Assembly: GCA_035536915.1 (NCBI GenBank)
Contig: DATLNE010000047.1
Span: forward strand, 1-64,000
DNA: 64,000 bases
From: Acidimicrobiales bacterium
Lineage (GTDB): Bacteria > Actinomycetota > Acidimicrobiia > Acidimicrobiales > JAHWLA01
Direction: 5' to 3'
Positions 29,579-39,909 of the stretch are shown here, piece by piece. Made by a program: the position numbers and the translations under genes. How positions within the stretch are numbered: position 1 is the first letter of the stretch; each line of letters opens with the position of its first letter. Below the pieces are notes generated by a model. That model was not told the origin of the DNA and searched no databases. It was given only the letters and a program-made list of their open reading frames with translations.

Positions 29579-30639
29579 TCGATGGGCGGCGGCGTCCCAA
29601 TCTCGTCGACGGCAGCGCAGCCGGTCGTCCGGACTGCGCTGCCGTTGCACTCGATTGTGACGATTCCCCAGGTCCAACGGTCCGTGCCTGGGGTTGTGAC
29701 CTGCGAGTCGAACTGCGCGCCAGCCTGATTGCCTGTACGGCCGATGCTTGCCGATGTCGTGACACCGGTCCGGTCTGGCTGCGGGTCCGTTGACGTGACT
29801 CCATCGCTTCCCGCTGTGGCCGTAACGGGAGCCACGGGGCGCGGTTCGTCGGTGAGGTTCGTCTGGGAACTCGGTTGCGCAGTGCTCGTTTGCACGCGCT
29901 CCGTCGCGCTCGTGGGGGCCGTGCGCACCGCGGGGACAGCGGCGATGGCAACGACAGCCACGGTGGTCGCCGCCGCGCCAACGCCTGCCATGTGGCCGCC
30001 GACAAACGCCTGGTAGCGCTGCAGCCGCTTCCGCATGCGGTTGAGCAGGCCGAGAACCATGAAGCCGCCGAACAGCCCTGATTCCCGCTCGAAGCCCATG
30101 TAGCTTGTCTTGAAGTTCGTGCGGGCACGAGCGAGCGCCGACTTCACGGCGTCGGGCGTCATCTGCTCGGCATTGGCCACGCCCTCGTAGCTCATGCCCT
30201 CGATCGTCACCAGTTGGAGCAACCGCCGCTGGCGCGTGTTGAGGCTGGCGAAGGCGTGCTTGATGCCGACCCGTCGGGCTCGGTTGAGCAGTTCTTCCTC
30301 CACCGAGTCGAGCGACGCCACGTCGATGTCGTCGACGGTCTCGTCGGCCGTCTCCAAGGTGCGGAACTGCAGGCGCTGCAGGTCGGCTGCGGTGCGCAGC
30401 GCGATCGTGATCAGCCACGGCTCGATGGGCCGACTCGGATCGATCGAGGCCCGGTTCTTGAACGCCCGCAGGAAGGTCTCCTGCAGGACGTCGTCGGCCA
30501 GTGCGGTACCGACCCTGCGCTCGACGACGCGGCGCAGCTTCGGCGCGTGCATGTCGTAAAGAAGCTCCCAGTCGAGTTCGGGCGCCACCTCGCCCGCTAC
30601 GACGTGCACTGCATTCCCCGACGGTGCGAACTTGGCCAT
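29575..30639 (-). CDS. ECF sigma factor with membrane segment and exported tail (1)
   Basis: 354 residues from ATG 30639, preceded by GGAGG at 7-base spacing. Region 2 is at residues ~25-90 (LYDMHAPKLRRVVERRVG, DDVLQETFLRAFKN), region 4 at ~128-178 (ASLNTRQRRLLQLVTIEG, AVKSALARARTNF). Unlike ordinary ECF factors it continues through a membrane segment (~216-238) into a Thr/Pro-rich tail ending with Cys331 and Cys341 (C-X9-C). So the factor may be membrane-tethered and sense an external signal itself, without a separate anti-sigma protein; that is inference. A paralogue lies just upstream. Confidence 0.88.
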   Translation of the reverse strand: MAKFAPSGNAVHVVAGEVAPELDWELLYDMHAPKLRRVVERRVGTALADDVLQETFLRAFKNRASIDPSRPIEPWLITIALRTAADLQRLQFRTLETADETVDDIDVASLDSVEEELLNRARRVGIKHAFASLNTRQRRLLQLVTIEGMSYEGVANAEQMTPDAVKSALARARTNFKTSYMGFERESGLFGGFMVLGLLNRMRKRLQRYQAFVGGHMAGVGAAATTVAVVAIAAVPAVRTAPTSATERVQTSTAQPSSQTNLTDEPRPVAPVTATAGSDGVTSTDPQPDRTGVTTSASIGRTGNQAGAQFDSQVTTPGTDRWTWGIVTIECNGSAVRTTGCAAVDEIGTPPPID

Positions 30640-30771
30640 GCGGCCACCTCCCCGAGCCCCCGCCACCGTATGGCTCGTCACCCGGTTGGTTCAAGCCGGA
30701 ATCGCCGTATTCCTCCTATCTGTCGGTTCGTAGGCGACGATCCGTCTCACTCTGATGGCTATGCATGGCGG

Positions 30772-31818
30772 TCAGGGGGCGAGCCCTCCTGGCGCTCTGA
30801 CGCTCTCCGGCGGACGTGCCGCAAAGCAGGCCGTCCGACTGACCGTGCCGCTTTGGCAATGCACTGTGGACTCGCTTGTATCCCGAGTGTCGTGGGTGCC
30901 GCCTGCTGTCCGCAGCTTCGTCGACACCGAGAACTCCTCGTCGTCGTTGACGGTCGTGACGTCTGCCTCGGTCGTGTACCCCGCTGTTGTAACCGGGCGA
31001 AATGCCTCGGGGGAGGCCGCGCCGTCGACTGCGGGGCCGTCACCTGGCCGTGCGGCCGACCCGCGGTTCGACGCCTGGGGCACCAACGCCTTTGCCTGAT
31101 TCCCTTCGGCCGGCGATGACGACCGAGCGACTGCCGGCAGCGCAGCCTCGGGTGACGCGACTGGCGGGCGTGCGAACGAGGCAGCCCCGCCGCCGCTCAT
31201 CAGGACCGACAGGCCGAGCGCCCCAGCACATGCGGCGGGCACCAGACCGACCTGGTCTGCCAGTGCCTGCAGGCGGGCGAGCCCCGCTCGCAATCGGCCG
31301 GTCAACGAATAAGCGAGCCCGCCCGTTCCGAAAACCCCGGTCTCACGGGAGACGGCCAGATAGCGGGTGCGAAACGCTCGCCGCCCGCGGGCGAGGGCGG
31401 ACTTCGTCGCAACCGACGAAGAGACCGCGCCCGGTTCCATAAAGGCGGCGATCAGGGCTTGGCGCTGCCGCACGGTCAACTCGCCGAGGACGTCGGAGAT
31501 CGCCTCACGGCGGATGCCGTTGATGACGGCGTCCTCGACGCCCTCGTGGCGCGCGTCGAGGTCGACGACCTTGTGCAGCAGGCGCGTGCGGGCGTCCTCG
31601 TTGCGGACCGCGTCGATCGCTGCGCGGCGGGCGACGGTGGTCAACAACGACCGCAGCGGCCTTCCGGGCTCGATCGTGTCGCGACGGCGGTAGACGCGGA
31701 AAAACGTCTCTTGGACGACATCGTCGGCAACCGCCTCACCGGCGAGCCGCCGCGCGAGCCGGCGAAGCCGCGGGGCCTCGGCAATGAAGACAGCTGTCCA
31801 ATCAGGTTCTTCGGCCAT
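30772..31818 (-). CDS. ECF sigma factor with membrane segment and exported tail (2)
   Basis: 348 residues from ATG 31818 (upstream GGAGGGGAG). Region 2 is at residues ~12-75 (DDVVQETFFRVYRRRD), region 4 at ~108-155 (GELTVRQRQALIAAF). It is paralogous to the next gene on the strand: both share E-[ST]-G-[LV]-F-G after region 4, an RLxAGLxRLQA-like helix, a hydrophobic segment (~188-214) and an exported tail with C-X9-C (Cys321, Cys331). 132 bases separate the two genes. No anti-sigma gene is seen nearby. Confidence 0.87.
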   Translation of the reverse strand: MAEEPDWTAVFIAEAPRLRRLARRLAGEAVADDVVQETFFRVYRRRDTIEPGRPLRSLLTTVARRAAIDAVRNEDARTRLLHKVVDLDARHEGVEDAVINGIRREAISDVLGELTVRQRQALIAAFMEPGAVSSSVATKSALARGRRAFRTRYLAVSRETGVFGTGGLAYSLTGRLRAGLARLQALADQVGLVPAACAGALGLSVLMSGGGAASFARPPVASPEAALPAVARSSSPAEGNQAKALVPQASNRGSAARPGDGPAVDGAASPEAFRPVTTAGYTTEADVTTVNDDEEFSVSTKLRTAGGTHDTRDTSESTVHCQSGTVSRTACFAARPPESVRAPGGLAP

Positions 31819-32030
31819 CTCCCCTCCGTTCGGCGCCGTCCCCGAGGCAGGGTGGGTTCCACGTGCCGATGCGGATGTCCTCCTGTGGTGGGCGTTCCGA
31901 AAGAGATTGGAGAAATGCCGACCCTTTTCGCCCTCCTCGTACGAACAGGAGGCACGCGGGAGCGAAGGTCCGCGAGGTAGTTCGACTCGCGGGCCGCGCT
32001 CCCGTCGCGGCCCGCCGTAGCCTGGGGGCG

Positions 32031-33107
32031 ATGCCTGCCTACCTCGATCACGCGGCGACGACGCCGTTGCGGCCGGAAGCCGCCGAGGCGATGCGTCCGT
32101 TCCTCGACGGCCGCTTCGGGAACCCGTCGGGGTCGCACGCCGTCGCCCGAGCGGCCAAGGCCGCCATCGAGGAGGCCCGCGACGTGGTGGCCGACTGCCT
32201 GGGTTGCCGTCCCCACGAGGTCGTCTTCACCGGTGGCGGCACCGAAGCCGACAACCTGGCCGTCCTCGGCGCGGCGGGTGCGGGCGAGGTCGCGTGCAGC
32301 GCCGTCGAGCACCACGCCGTCCTCCACGCCGTGCAGTCGCTCGGCGGCCGCATCGCCCCGGTCGGCGCCGATGGGATCGTGCAACTCGACGGCGTGCTCG
32401 ACGAGAGCGTGAGCCTGCTCAGCGTCATGCTCGCCAACAACGAGACGGGGACGGTCCAGCCCCTCGACGAGCTGCGCATCGGCGCCGCTCTGCTCCACAC
32501 CGACGCCGTCCACGCCTTCCCGTGGATCGACGTGCGTGGCACAGCGGCCGACCTTGTCTCCGTGAGCGCCCACAAGTTCGGCGGGCCGCAAGGTGTCGGC
32601 GCTCTCGTGGTGCGCGACCACGTGAAGCTGCAGCCGACCACCCACGGCGGGGGACAGGAGCGCGACCTGCGCAGCGGCACCCACAACGTCGTAGGCATCG
32701 TCGGCATGGTCGCCGCCATGCAGGCCACCGTCGAGCAGCGAGCGGCAACCAACGACCGGGTCGGCCGCCTGCGCGACCGGTTGGCCGACGGCTTGCTCGC
32801 CGCCGTCCCCGGCGCCGTCGAGACCGGCGACCGCGCCCGCAAGACGCCGGGCAACTGCCACATCCGCTTCGAGGGCGTGGAGAGCGAGGCGCTGCTCGTC
32901 CTCCTCGACGACGCCGGCGTCTACGCCAGCGCGGGCTCGGCGTGTGCCAGCGGCGCCATCGAGCCGTCGCACGTGCTCACCGCCATGGGCCTCAGCCGCG
33001 ACGAGGCGCTCAGCGCCGTGCGCTTCTCTCTCGGGTGGAACACCACCGACGCCGATGTCGACCTGGCGCTGGCCGCCGTCCCTGAAGCCGTCGGACGGCT
33101 GCGATGA
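32031..33107 (+). CDS. Cysteine desulfurase
   Basis: 358 residues from ATG 32031 (MPAYLDHAATTPL, the standard N-terminus; the longer open frame is rejected). PLP enzyme that takes sulfur from cysteine. PLP lysine is Lys182 in SVSAHKFGGPQG; the persulfide-carrying Cys305 lies in SAGSACASGAIEPSHVL. It overlaps mnmA by four bases (ATGA), so it most likely supplies sulfur for tRNA 2-thiouridine. It belongs to the IscS/NifS class; a specific symbol is not assigned. Confidence 0.93.
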   Translation: MPAYLDHAATTPLRPEAAEAMRPFLDGRFGNPSGSHAVARAAKAAIEEARDVVADCLGCRPHEVVFTGGGTEADNLAVLGAAGAGEVACSAVEHHAVLHAVQSLGGRIAPVGADGIVQLDGVLDESVSLLSVMLANNETGTVQPLDELRIGAALLHTDAVHAFPWIDVRGTAADLVSVSAHKFGGPQGVGALVVRDHVKLQPTTHGGGQERDLRSGTHNVVGIVGMVAAMQATVEQRAATNDRVGRLRDRLADGLLAAVPGAVETGDRARKTPGNCHIRFEGVESEALLVLLDDAGVYASAGSACASGAIEPSHVLTAMGLSRDEALSAVRFSLGWNTTDADVDLALAAVPEAVGRLR

Positions 33108-34138
33108 AGGTGCTCATGGCCATGTCGGGCGGGGTCGACTCGTCGGTGGCCGCCGCGCTGTTGGCCCAGCAGGGCCACGAGGTGGTCGGTGCGACCATGA
33201 AGCTCTGGGGCGGGGCGTCCGACTCGGGTTGCTGTTCGGTGGCCGACGTGGAAGACGCCCGACGGGTGGCCCAGCAGCTCGGCATCACCCACCACGTCTT
33301 CAACTTCACCGACGACTTCGACGCCCATGTGGTCGACCCGTACGTCGAAGCGCACGCAGCGGGCCGCACGCCGAACCCGTGCATCGAGTGCAACCGGCAC
33401 CTGAAGTTCGACCGCTTCCTGCGGCGGGCCACGCAACTCGGCTTCGACGCAGTGGCCACCGGGCACCACGCCCGAGTGGTCGACCGGCCCGACGGGAGCC
33501 GGCGCATCGCCCGCGGCGCCGATGCCAAGAAGGACCAGTCGTACGTCCTCTACATGCTCGGTCAGGACCAGTTGGCGCGCACCCTGCTGCCGCTCGGCGC
33601 GATGACCAAGGCCGACGTACGGCGCATCGCCGACGAGCTCCACCTGCGCACGGCGGCCAAGCCCGACAGCCAGGACGTGTGCTTCATCACCTCGACCGGC
33701 GGCCGCCAGGCGTTCCTCGGCACCCGGATCCCACTGCGCCCCGGCCGCCTCGTCGACAAGGACAGCGGCCAAGAGGTCGGCAGCGTCGACGCGGTGGAGC
33801 TGGTGACCGTAGGGCAGCGCCGCGGCATGGCGACCGGTGGCAGCCCCAGTCGGCGCTACGCCGTCGACGTCGACCTGGCCACGGCGACGGTCACTGTCGG
33901 CCCGCTTTCCGACGTCATGACGGAGCGGCTCGACCTCACCGGCGCTGTGTGGGCCGACGGCCCGCCCTCGCCGGGCACCGACGTGCACGTGCAGGCCAGC
34001 GCCCACGGACGGCCCACCCGAGCGACCTGGGACGGCGCCGGGTTGCGGCTCCACGAGGCGCAGCGCCGGGTGGCGCCGGGGCAGAGCGTCGTGCTCTATG
34101 ACGGCGACGAAGTGCTCGGCGGAGGGATCGCCGCGTGA
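33104..34138 (+). CDS. mnmA: tRNA-specific 2-thiouridylase
   Basis: 344 residues. Thiolates U34 of Lys, Glu and Gln tRNAs. The ATP-binding P-loop is SGGVDSSVAAALL (residues 8-20). The two catalytic cysteines are Cys93 in TPNPCIECNRHLKF and Cys193 in DSQDVCFITS, both at the expected places. The C-terminal beta-barrel is present. It is coupled to the desulfurase before it and to the tiny membrane ORF after it by four-base overlaps (ATGA, GTGA). Confidence 0.95.
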   Translation: MKVLMAMSGGVDSSVAAALLAQQGHEVVGATMKLWGGASDSGCCSVADVEDARRVAQQLGITHHVFNFTDDFDAHVVDPYVEAHAAGRTPNPCIECNRHLKFDRFLRRATQLGFDAVATGHHARVVDRPDGSRRIARGADAKKDQSYVLYMLGQDQLARTLLPLGAMTKADVRRIADELHLRTAAKPDSQDVCFITSTGGRQAFLGTRIPLRPGRLVDKDSGQEVGSVDAVELVTVGQRRGMATGGSPSRRYAVDVDLATATVTVGPLSDVMTERLDLTGAVWADGPPSPGTDVHVQASAHGRPTRATWDGAGLRLHEAQRRVAPGQSVVLYDGDEVLGGGIAA

Positions 34139-34245
34139 GCGACCGCACCCCGCGCGAGGCCACGCCAGGCATGGCCCTCATGGCAATCGCCTTGGTGTTC
34201 GTGGTCGGCCTCGTGCTCGGCTTCGTCCTCGGCCGCACGCTGTAG
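34135..34245 (+). CDS. 36-residue single-pass membrane peptide
   Basis: GTG 34135 overlaps the mnmA stop (GTGA). The translation is a short polar head (MSDRTPREATPG) followed by one hydrophobic helix (MALMAIALVFVVGLVLGFVL) and GRTL. The coupling to mnmA and the clean membrane helix make it a likely real gene, though too short to recognise. Function unknown. Confidence 0.55.
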   Translation: MSDRTPREATPGMALMAIALVFVVGLVLGFVLGRTL

Positions 34246-34263
34246 CCTGCGCCCCCGGCCGTC

Positions 34264-34306
34264 GATTTCGCGTAGTTACACGCCCCCTTGTAACTACTGC
34301 GAAATC
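34264..34306. terminator. Bidirectional hairpin terminator
   Basis: GATTTCGCGTAGTTAC pairs with GTAACTACTGCGAAATC (one bulged base) around a 10-base loop. It sits between the mnmA unit and the convergent membrane gene and can serve both strands. Confidence 0.7.
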
Positions 34307-34324
34307 AACGGTGGGACTCGACGG

Positions 34325-35164
34325 CTAACGCACCAGTCGCCGGCGCGCCGCCTCGGCCAGCACCGCACCCGGCCGGGTCGGTGAGAACAGCAGGCGGGCC
34401 GACGACCCCGGCTCGCCCCCGCGGTTGCCCGGCGTCGTCAGCACCATGGGCACCTTCTCCCGCAGGAGCAGTTCCACCGCAGGTCCCAGCGCGCCCTTGG
34501 TCAGGTCGAGCGAGTCGGTGTCGGCGGGAGCCAGCCGCACGGCCTCGACCACCTTGCGTTGGAACAGCACGGGGTCGGCCAGCGCCATGCCGTCGTGCAG
34601 CACCAGCCCGGCGGGCACGAAGACGACCCACCGACGCGACAGCCCGTGCAGTGACCGCACCAGCACCACGGCGACCGCCACGGCCACCACCAGCACCGCC
34701 GCCCCCGCCGCCCCCCGACCCGCGCCGATCAACAACACGCCTGCCACCGGCCCGCCCACGGCCAGTGCCCACGCCAACTCGACGGTGCCGAACAACAGGA
34801 AACCCGGTGGCCGCAACGGGAACCGCCGCTCGTTCGGGTAGGCCGAGCCGTTCACGAACTCGACGCCCGTCTCCGCCGCGAAGGCAAGGCCCACCGTCAC
34901 CAAGCCGGCCACTGCCCCCAACGGCGACCCCGACCACAACGCAACCCCCACCACGGCAGGAGCGGCCACACGCAGCGCCGTCAAGCTGACCGGGTGCGGG
35001 ACCAGCGTCGCCACCAACACGAGCGCCCACACCCCCCAGCCCAGCGCCGAGCCCGCCACCTGCACCCCGCGCACCCGCTCGTCGAGCGCCGCGGCGAGGC
35101 CGCCGCCGACGGTGAACGGGAGCAGCGCCCATGTTGCGCGGAGGGCAAGGAGGAGCAGGCGCAT
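34325..35164 (-). CDS. Multi-pass membrane protein of unknown function
   Basis: 279 residues from ATG 35164 (MRLLLLALRATWALLPFTVGGG). A long open frame continues upstream on this strand but is antisense to the MetE-like and ligA genes and is not protein-like. About five or six hydrophobic helices fill residues ~1-170, then a soluble C-terminal part (GLVLHDGMALADPVLFQRKV, LLREKVPMVLTTPGNRGG). No family recognised. It is divergent from the MetE-like gene. Confidence 0.7.
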   Translation of the reverse strand: MRLLLLALRATWALLPFTVGGGLAAALDERVRGVQVAGSALGWGVWALVLVATLVPHPVSLTALRVAAPAVVGVALWSGSPLGAVAGLVTVGLAFAAETGVEFVNGSAYPNERRFPLRPPGFLLFGTVELAWALAVGGPVAGVLLIGAGRGAAGAAVLVVAVAVAVVLVRSLHGLSRRWVVFVPAGLVLHDGMALADPVLFQRKVVEAVRLAPADTDSLDLTKGALGPAVELLLREKVPMVLTTPGNRGGEPGSSARLLFSPTRPGAVLAEAARRRLVR

Positions 35165-35257
35165 GGCCGCAGGACTGTGGCAGGGGCGCCCGCCGATTTG
35201 CCACTCCGCCCGCTCGGTCGGTACGAAGGAGTGACGCCGATTGGGGGGCGCTGTTTC

Positions 35258-36295
35258 GTGACGACCCAGGAGACGACCAGGCAGGCCACCGGGCGACCGG
35301 TGCTGCCGACTGCGGCAGCGACCGCCGTCGGAAGCTTGCCTCACGTCGACCCGGCGGCCGCGGTCGACGCCATGCTCGCCCTGCTGCCCGACCTGCCCGC
35401 CGCACCCCAACTGCCCAAACGGCACGGACGCGAGTCGATGCTGGCCCAGGCGGTCGACGGCATGGTGGGCATCGACGTCGACGAGGAACACGGCACCATC
35501 GCCGTCGACCTCGGCCGCTTCGACCCCGACGCCCCGGTCGACACCTCGTTCGCGGGCGAAGCGTGGACGACGCTGCGTGCCTTCTTCGACGCCACGCGCA
35601 CCCGCCGCGGCCCGGTGAAGCTGCAACTCACCGGCCCGCTCACCCTCGGCATCGCCTTGGCCGACGCAGGTGTCCCCGCCGCCGCCGCCTTCCGGGCCGC
35701 GGGCAATGCGGTCACTGCCCGCGCCCGCGCCCTCGTCTCCTACGCCCGCGAAACTCTCGTCGCTGCCGGCCTCGTCGTCGTGCTCGACGAGCCGGGCCTG
35801 GCCGCGTGGGGCACCGACCGCCTCCCCCTCAAGGGCGACGACGTGGTCGACGTGTTGTCGAGCGGCTTGGCCTCGCTCGGCCCCACAGTGCTGACCGGCG
35901 TGCACTGCTGCGGCGAGATCGACTGGAAGCTCGCCACTGCCGCGGGCCCCGACCTCCTGTCGATGCCGGTCGGCCGCAACCTGGCCGCCGCGGCGCCGAC
36001 CCTGGCACCGTTCCTCGAACGGGGTGGCCTCATCGCCTGGGGCGTGGTGCCGACCGATGGTCCCGTGGGCGACGACCCCGACCCGCTGTGGCGGCGGCTG
36101 GCCGACCTGTGGTGCGACATGACCCGGGGCGGCTGCGACCCCGTGCGCCTCCGCCAGCAGGCGCTGCTCACCCCTGCGTGCGGCCTCGCCAACCACGATC
36201 CCCACCAGGCCGCCCACATCCTCGACCTCACCATGGGCGTGGCCGAGCGGGTGCACAGCCAGGCCGTGGCGATCCGTATGTCGGTGGGCGCCTGA
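35258..36295 (+). CDS. MetE-like (cobalamin-independent methionine synthase family) protein
   Basis: 345 residues from GTG 35258 (upstream GGGGGG); another GTG at 35231 is possible. The fold is the C-terminal barrel of MetE: AVGSLPHVDPAAAVDAML at the start, QLTGPLTLGIAL, and zinc ligands in TGVHCCGEIDW (H-x-C) and TPACGLANH. It is half the length of true MetE and lacks its N-terminal folate-binding half, so the substrate is not clear. Mycobacteria carry a similar gene next to ligA, as here. Confidence 0.8.
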   Translation: MTTQETTRQATGRPVLPTAAATAVGSLPHVDPAAAVDAMLALLPDLPAAPQLPKRHGRESMLAQAVDGMVGIDVDEEHGTIAVDLGRFDPDAPVDTSFAGEAWTTLRAFFDATRTRRGPVKLQLTGPLTLGIALADAGVPAAAAFRAAGNAVTARARALVSYARETLVAAGLVVVLDEPGLAAWGTDRLPLKGDDVVDVLSSGLASLGPTVLTGVHCCGEIDWKLATAAGPDLLSMPVGRNLAAAAPTLAPFLERGGLIAWGVVPTDGPVGDDPDPLWRRLADLWCDMTRGGCDPVRLRQQALLTPACGLANHDPHQAAHILDLTMGVAERVHSQAVAIRMSVGA

Positions 36296-38329
<2,034 letters not shown>

Positions 38330-38335
38330 CGACCG

Positions 38336-38767
38336 TCAGTGCTGCACCACGAAGCACCAACTGAACTCCTGCAGCGCGGCGTCGACCCGCGTGGTGTCGG
38401 CGAACTCCACGATGGCGCAGCGCCGTCCGGCGTCGAGCCGCTTGACCTGCTTGCCCTCGCCGGGCGTGTAGCTGTAGCGGTTGAGCCCTGTGATCACGTC
38501 GAGGTCCTGGGCACCGATCTGTTCGCCGGCATCGAAGCGCATGGTGCGCAGGACGAAGCCGGGCTGGAGCTCGATGAACACTGTCGAGCGCTGTGTGGCG
38601 TGCTCGCCCTGTTCCGGTGCGACCGCCCGCACGGCCGAGTTGGTGTAGACGACGGGGCGGGGTTCCTCGTGCATGGTGAAGGCCACGATCATCCCGCCCA
38701 CGGCCGCGGCCAGGAGCACGGAGAGGACGGCCCGGCGAAGGGTGAACAGCGGCGCCTTAGGAGTCAT
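38336..38767 (-). CDS. Membrane-anchored protein of unknown function
   Basis: 143 residues: a short basic head, one membrane helix (residues ~12-32, AVLSVLLAAAVGGMIVAF), and an outside domain of ~105 residues with Cys113 and Cys138 (RRCAIVEF, EFSWCFVV). It is the last gene of a three-gene minus-strand unit; its start overlaps the previous gene by 11 bases. No family recognised. It converges on ligA with six bases between stops. Confidence 0.7.
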   Translation of the reverse strand: MTPKAPLFTLRRAVLSVLLAAAVGGMIVAFTMHEEPRPVVYTNSAVRAVAPEQGEHATQRSTVFIELQPGFVLRTMRFDAGEQIGAQDLDVITGLNRYSYTPGEGKQVKRLDAGRRCAIVEFADTTRVDAALQEFSWCFVVQH

Positions 38768-39107
38768 GGGGAGTCAGCCTCACGGTGGGGAAGAGCGACG
38801 AGGCGGCGGCCAGCAGGCCCACGACCGTGCCCGCCACAGCCAGCTCCACGAGCCGGAGGGGGAGCGGGGTCGAAGGCGCCGTCACAGCAGCCAGCATTCC
38901 GGCGATCTCCCACAACAGCAAACCGAACCAGGCGGTGGGCGAGCGCCGCACCACCAGCACGCAGAACGGGAACTTGGCCGCCATCATGGGGATGAGCAAC
39001 GGAGCAGCCGATCGCCCGCGCACGGCGAGCACCGCGATGATCGTGGCCGCCTCCAGTGCGGCCAGCACGGCGGCTGCGATCAGCGCCCACGGCCGACCTC
39101 CGTTCAC
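38757..39107 (-). CDS. Small integral membrane protein
   Basis: 116 residues with four predicted membrane helices (ALIAAAVLAALEAATIIAVLA; LLIPMMAAKFPFCVLVV; FGLLLWEIAGMLAAV; LVELAVAGTVVGLLAAASSL). It overlaps the genes before and after it (4 and 11 bases), so the three are translated together. Function unknown. Confidence 0.7.
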   Translation of the reverse strand: MNGGRPWALIAAAVLAALEAATIIAVLAVRGRSAAPLLIPMMAAKFPFCVLVVRRSPTAWFGLLLWEIAGMLAAVTAPSTPLPLRLVELAVAGTVVGLLAAASSLFPTVRLTPHDS

Positions 39108-39451
39108 CCCGGGCGCTCTTCGACCAACCGGCGCGACAAGCGTCGGTTGAGCACCTCGATGCGGGTGCGCATCTCGCCGTCGGGCAGCCCGTCGCGAGCC
39201 GCCTCCATCACCTTCCAGATGCGCGGGTAGAGGATGCCTTCCACGTCGTTCGCCATGCGGGTCGGCACCTCGCCCATGCTCAGCCGCACCAACAGGGCGC
39301 GCAACGGGTGGGCCAGCAAGGTGGGGATGGGGTCGTCGGCCTCGGCCTCAAGCCGTTCGACCAAGGCTTCGAGCTCGGGCCGGTCCCACAGCGCGCCTCG
39401 CCGGATGAACTCCTCCAGCTCGTCGACCAAGGCGGCTCGCATTCCCGCCAT
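39104..39451 (-). CDS. Small soluble helical protein
   Basis: 115 residues, acidic and helical (VDELEEFIRRGALWDRPELE; LLVRLSMGEVPTRMANDVEG; MRTRIEVLNRRLSRRLVEE). No family recognised. First gene of a three-gene overlapping unit with two membrane proteins, divergent from the Xre/ParS gene (53 bases between starts). Confidence 0.6.
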   Translation of the reverse strand: MAGMRAALVDELEEFIRRGALWDRPELEALVERLEAEADDPIPTLLAHPLRALLVRLSMGEVPTRMANDVEGILYPRIWKVMEAARDGLPDGEMRTRIEVLNRRLSRRLVEERPG

Positions 39452-39504
39452 TGTGGACTGCCACCTGCTGGACGGCAGACTGCCCGACAGTTATTGTTGG
39501 GTGC

Positions 39505-39909
39505 ATGGCAAAGGCGGCGCGGAAGCTCAACGAGCAGCAGCCCCGGCTACGGGTGTTGAAAATCGACGACGACGCCACCGCCCTCTTCGACGTGCCCGGC
39601 GAGGTCGAGCGGGTCGTGGCCGCCCTCGGGTCCAACACGGTGGCCGAGTTGCTCGGCGTCTCGCGCTCGCAACCCTCGCGCTGGCGCACCGGCGCCGAGG
39701 GCATCTCGCCCGCCAACCGGGCCCGGCTGGCCGACCTCGACTACGTGCTCAACCGCCTGCTCCAGGTGCTGTGGCCGCAGCAGGCAGGCGCCTGGCTCAC
39801 CGCACCCAACCCCCACCTCGGCGGTCGCCCGGTCGACGTGCTCGCCGTGCGGGGGGCGGCACCAGTGGTGGCCGCCATCGACGCACTGACGCAGGGGGCG
39901 TACGCCTGA
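39505..39909 (+). CDS. Xre/MbcA/ParS-type antitoxin
   Basis: 134 residues from ATG 39505 (MAKAARKLNEQQPRLRVLKI). The N-terminal part holds a helix-turn-helix (ELLGVSRSQPSRWRTGAEGI), the C-terminal part the ParS/DUF2384 toxin-binding domain (WLTAPNPHLGGRPVDVLAVR). It sits immediately before a RES-domain gene, the standard order of this toxin-antitoxin class (MbcA-MbcT in mycobacteria). It would bind the toxin and repress its own promoter in the 53-base divergent region. Confidence 0.88.
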   Translation: MAKAARKLNEQQPRLRVLKIDDDATALFDVPGEVERVVAALGSNTVAELLGVSRSQPSRWRTGAEGISPANRARLADLDYVLNRLLQVLWPQQAGAWLTAPNPHLGGRPVDVLAVRGAAPVVAAIDALTQGAYA

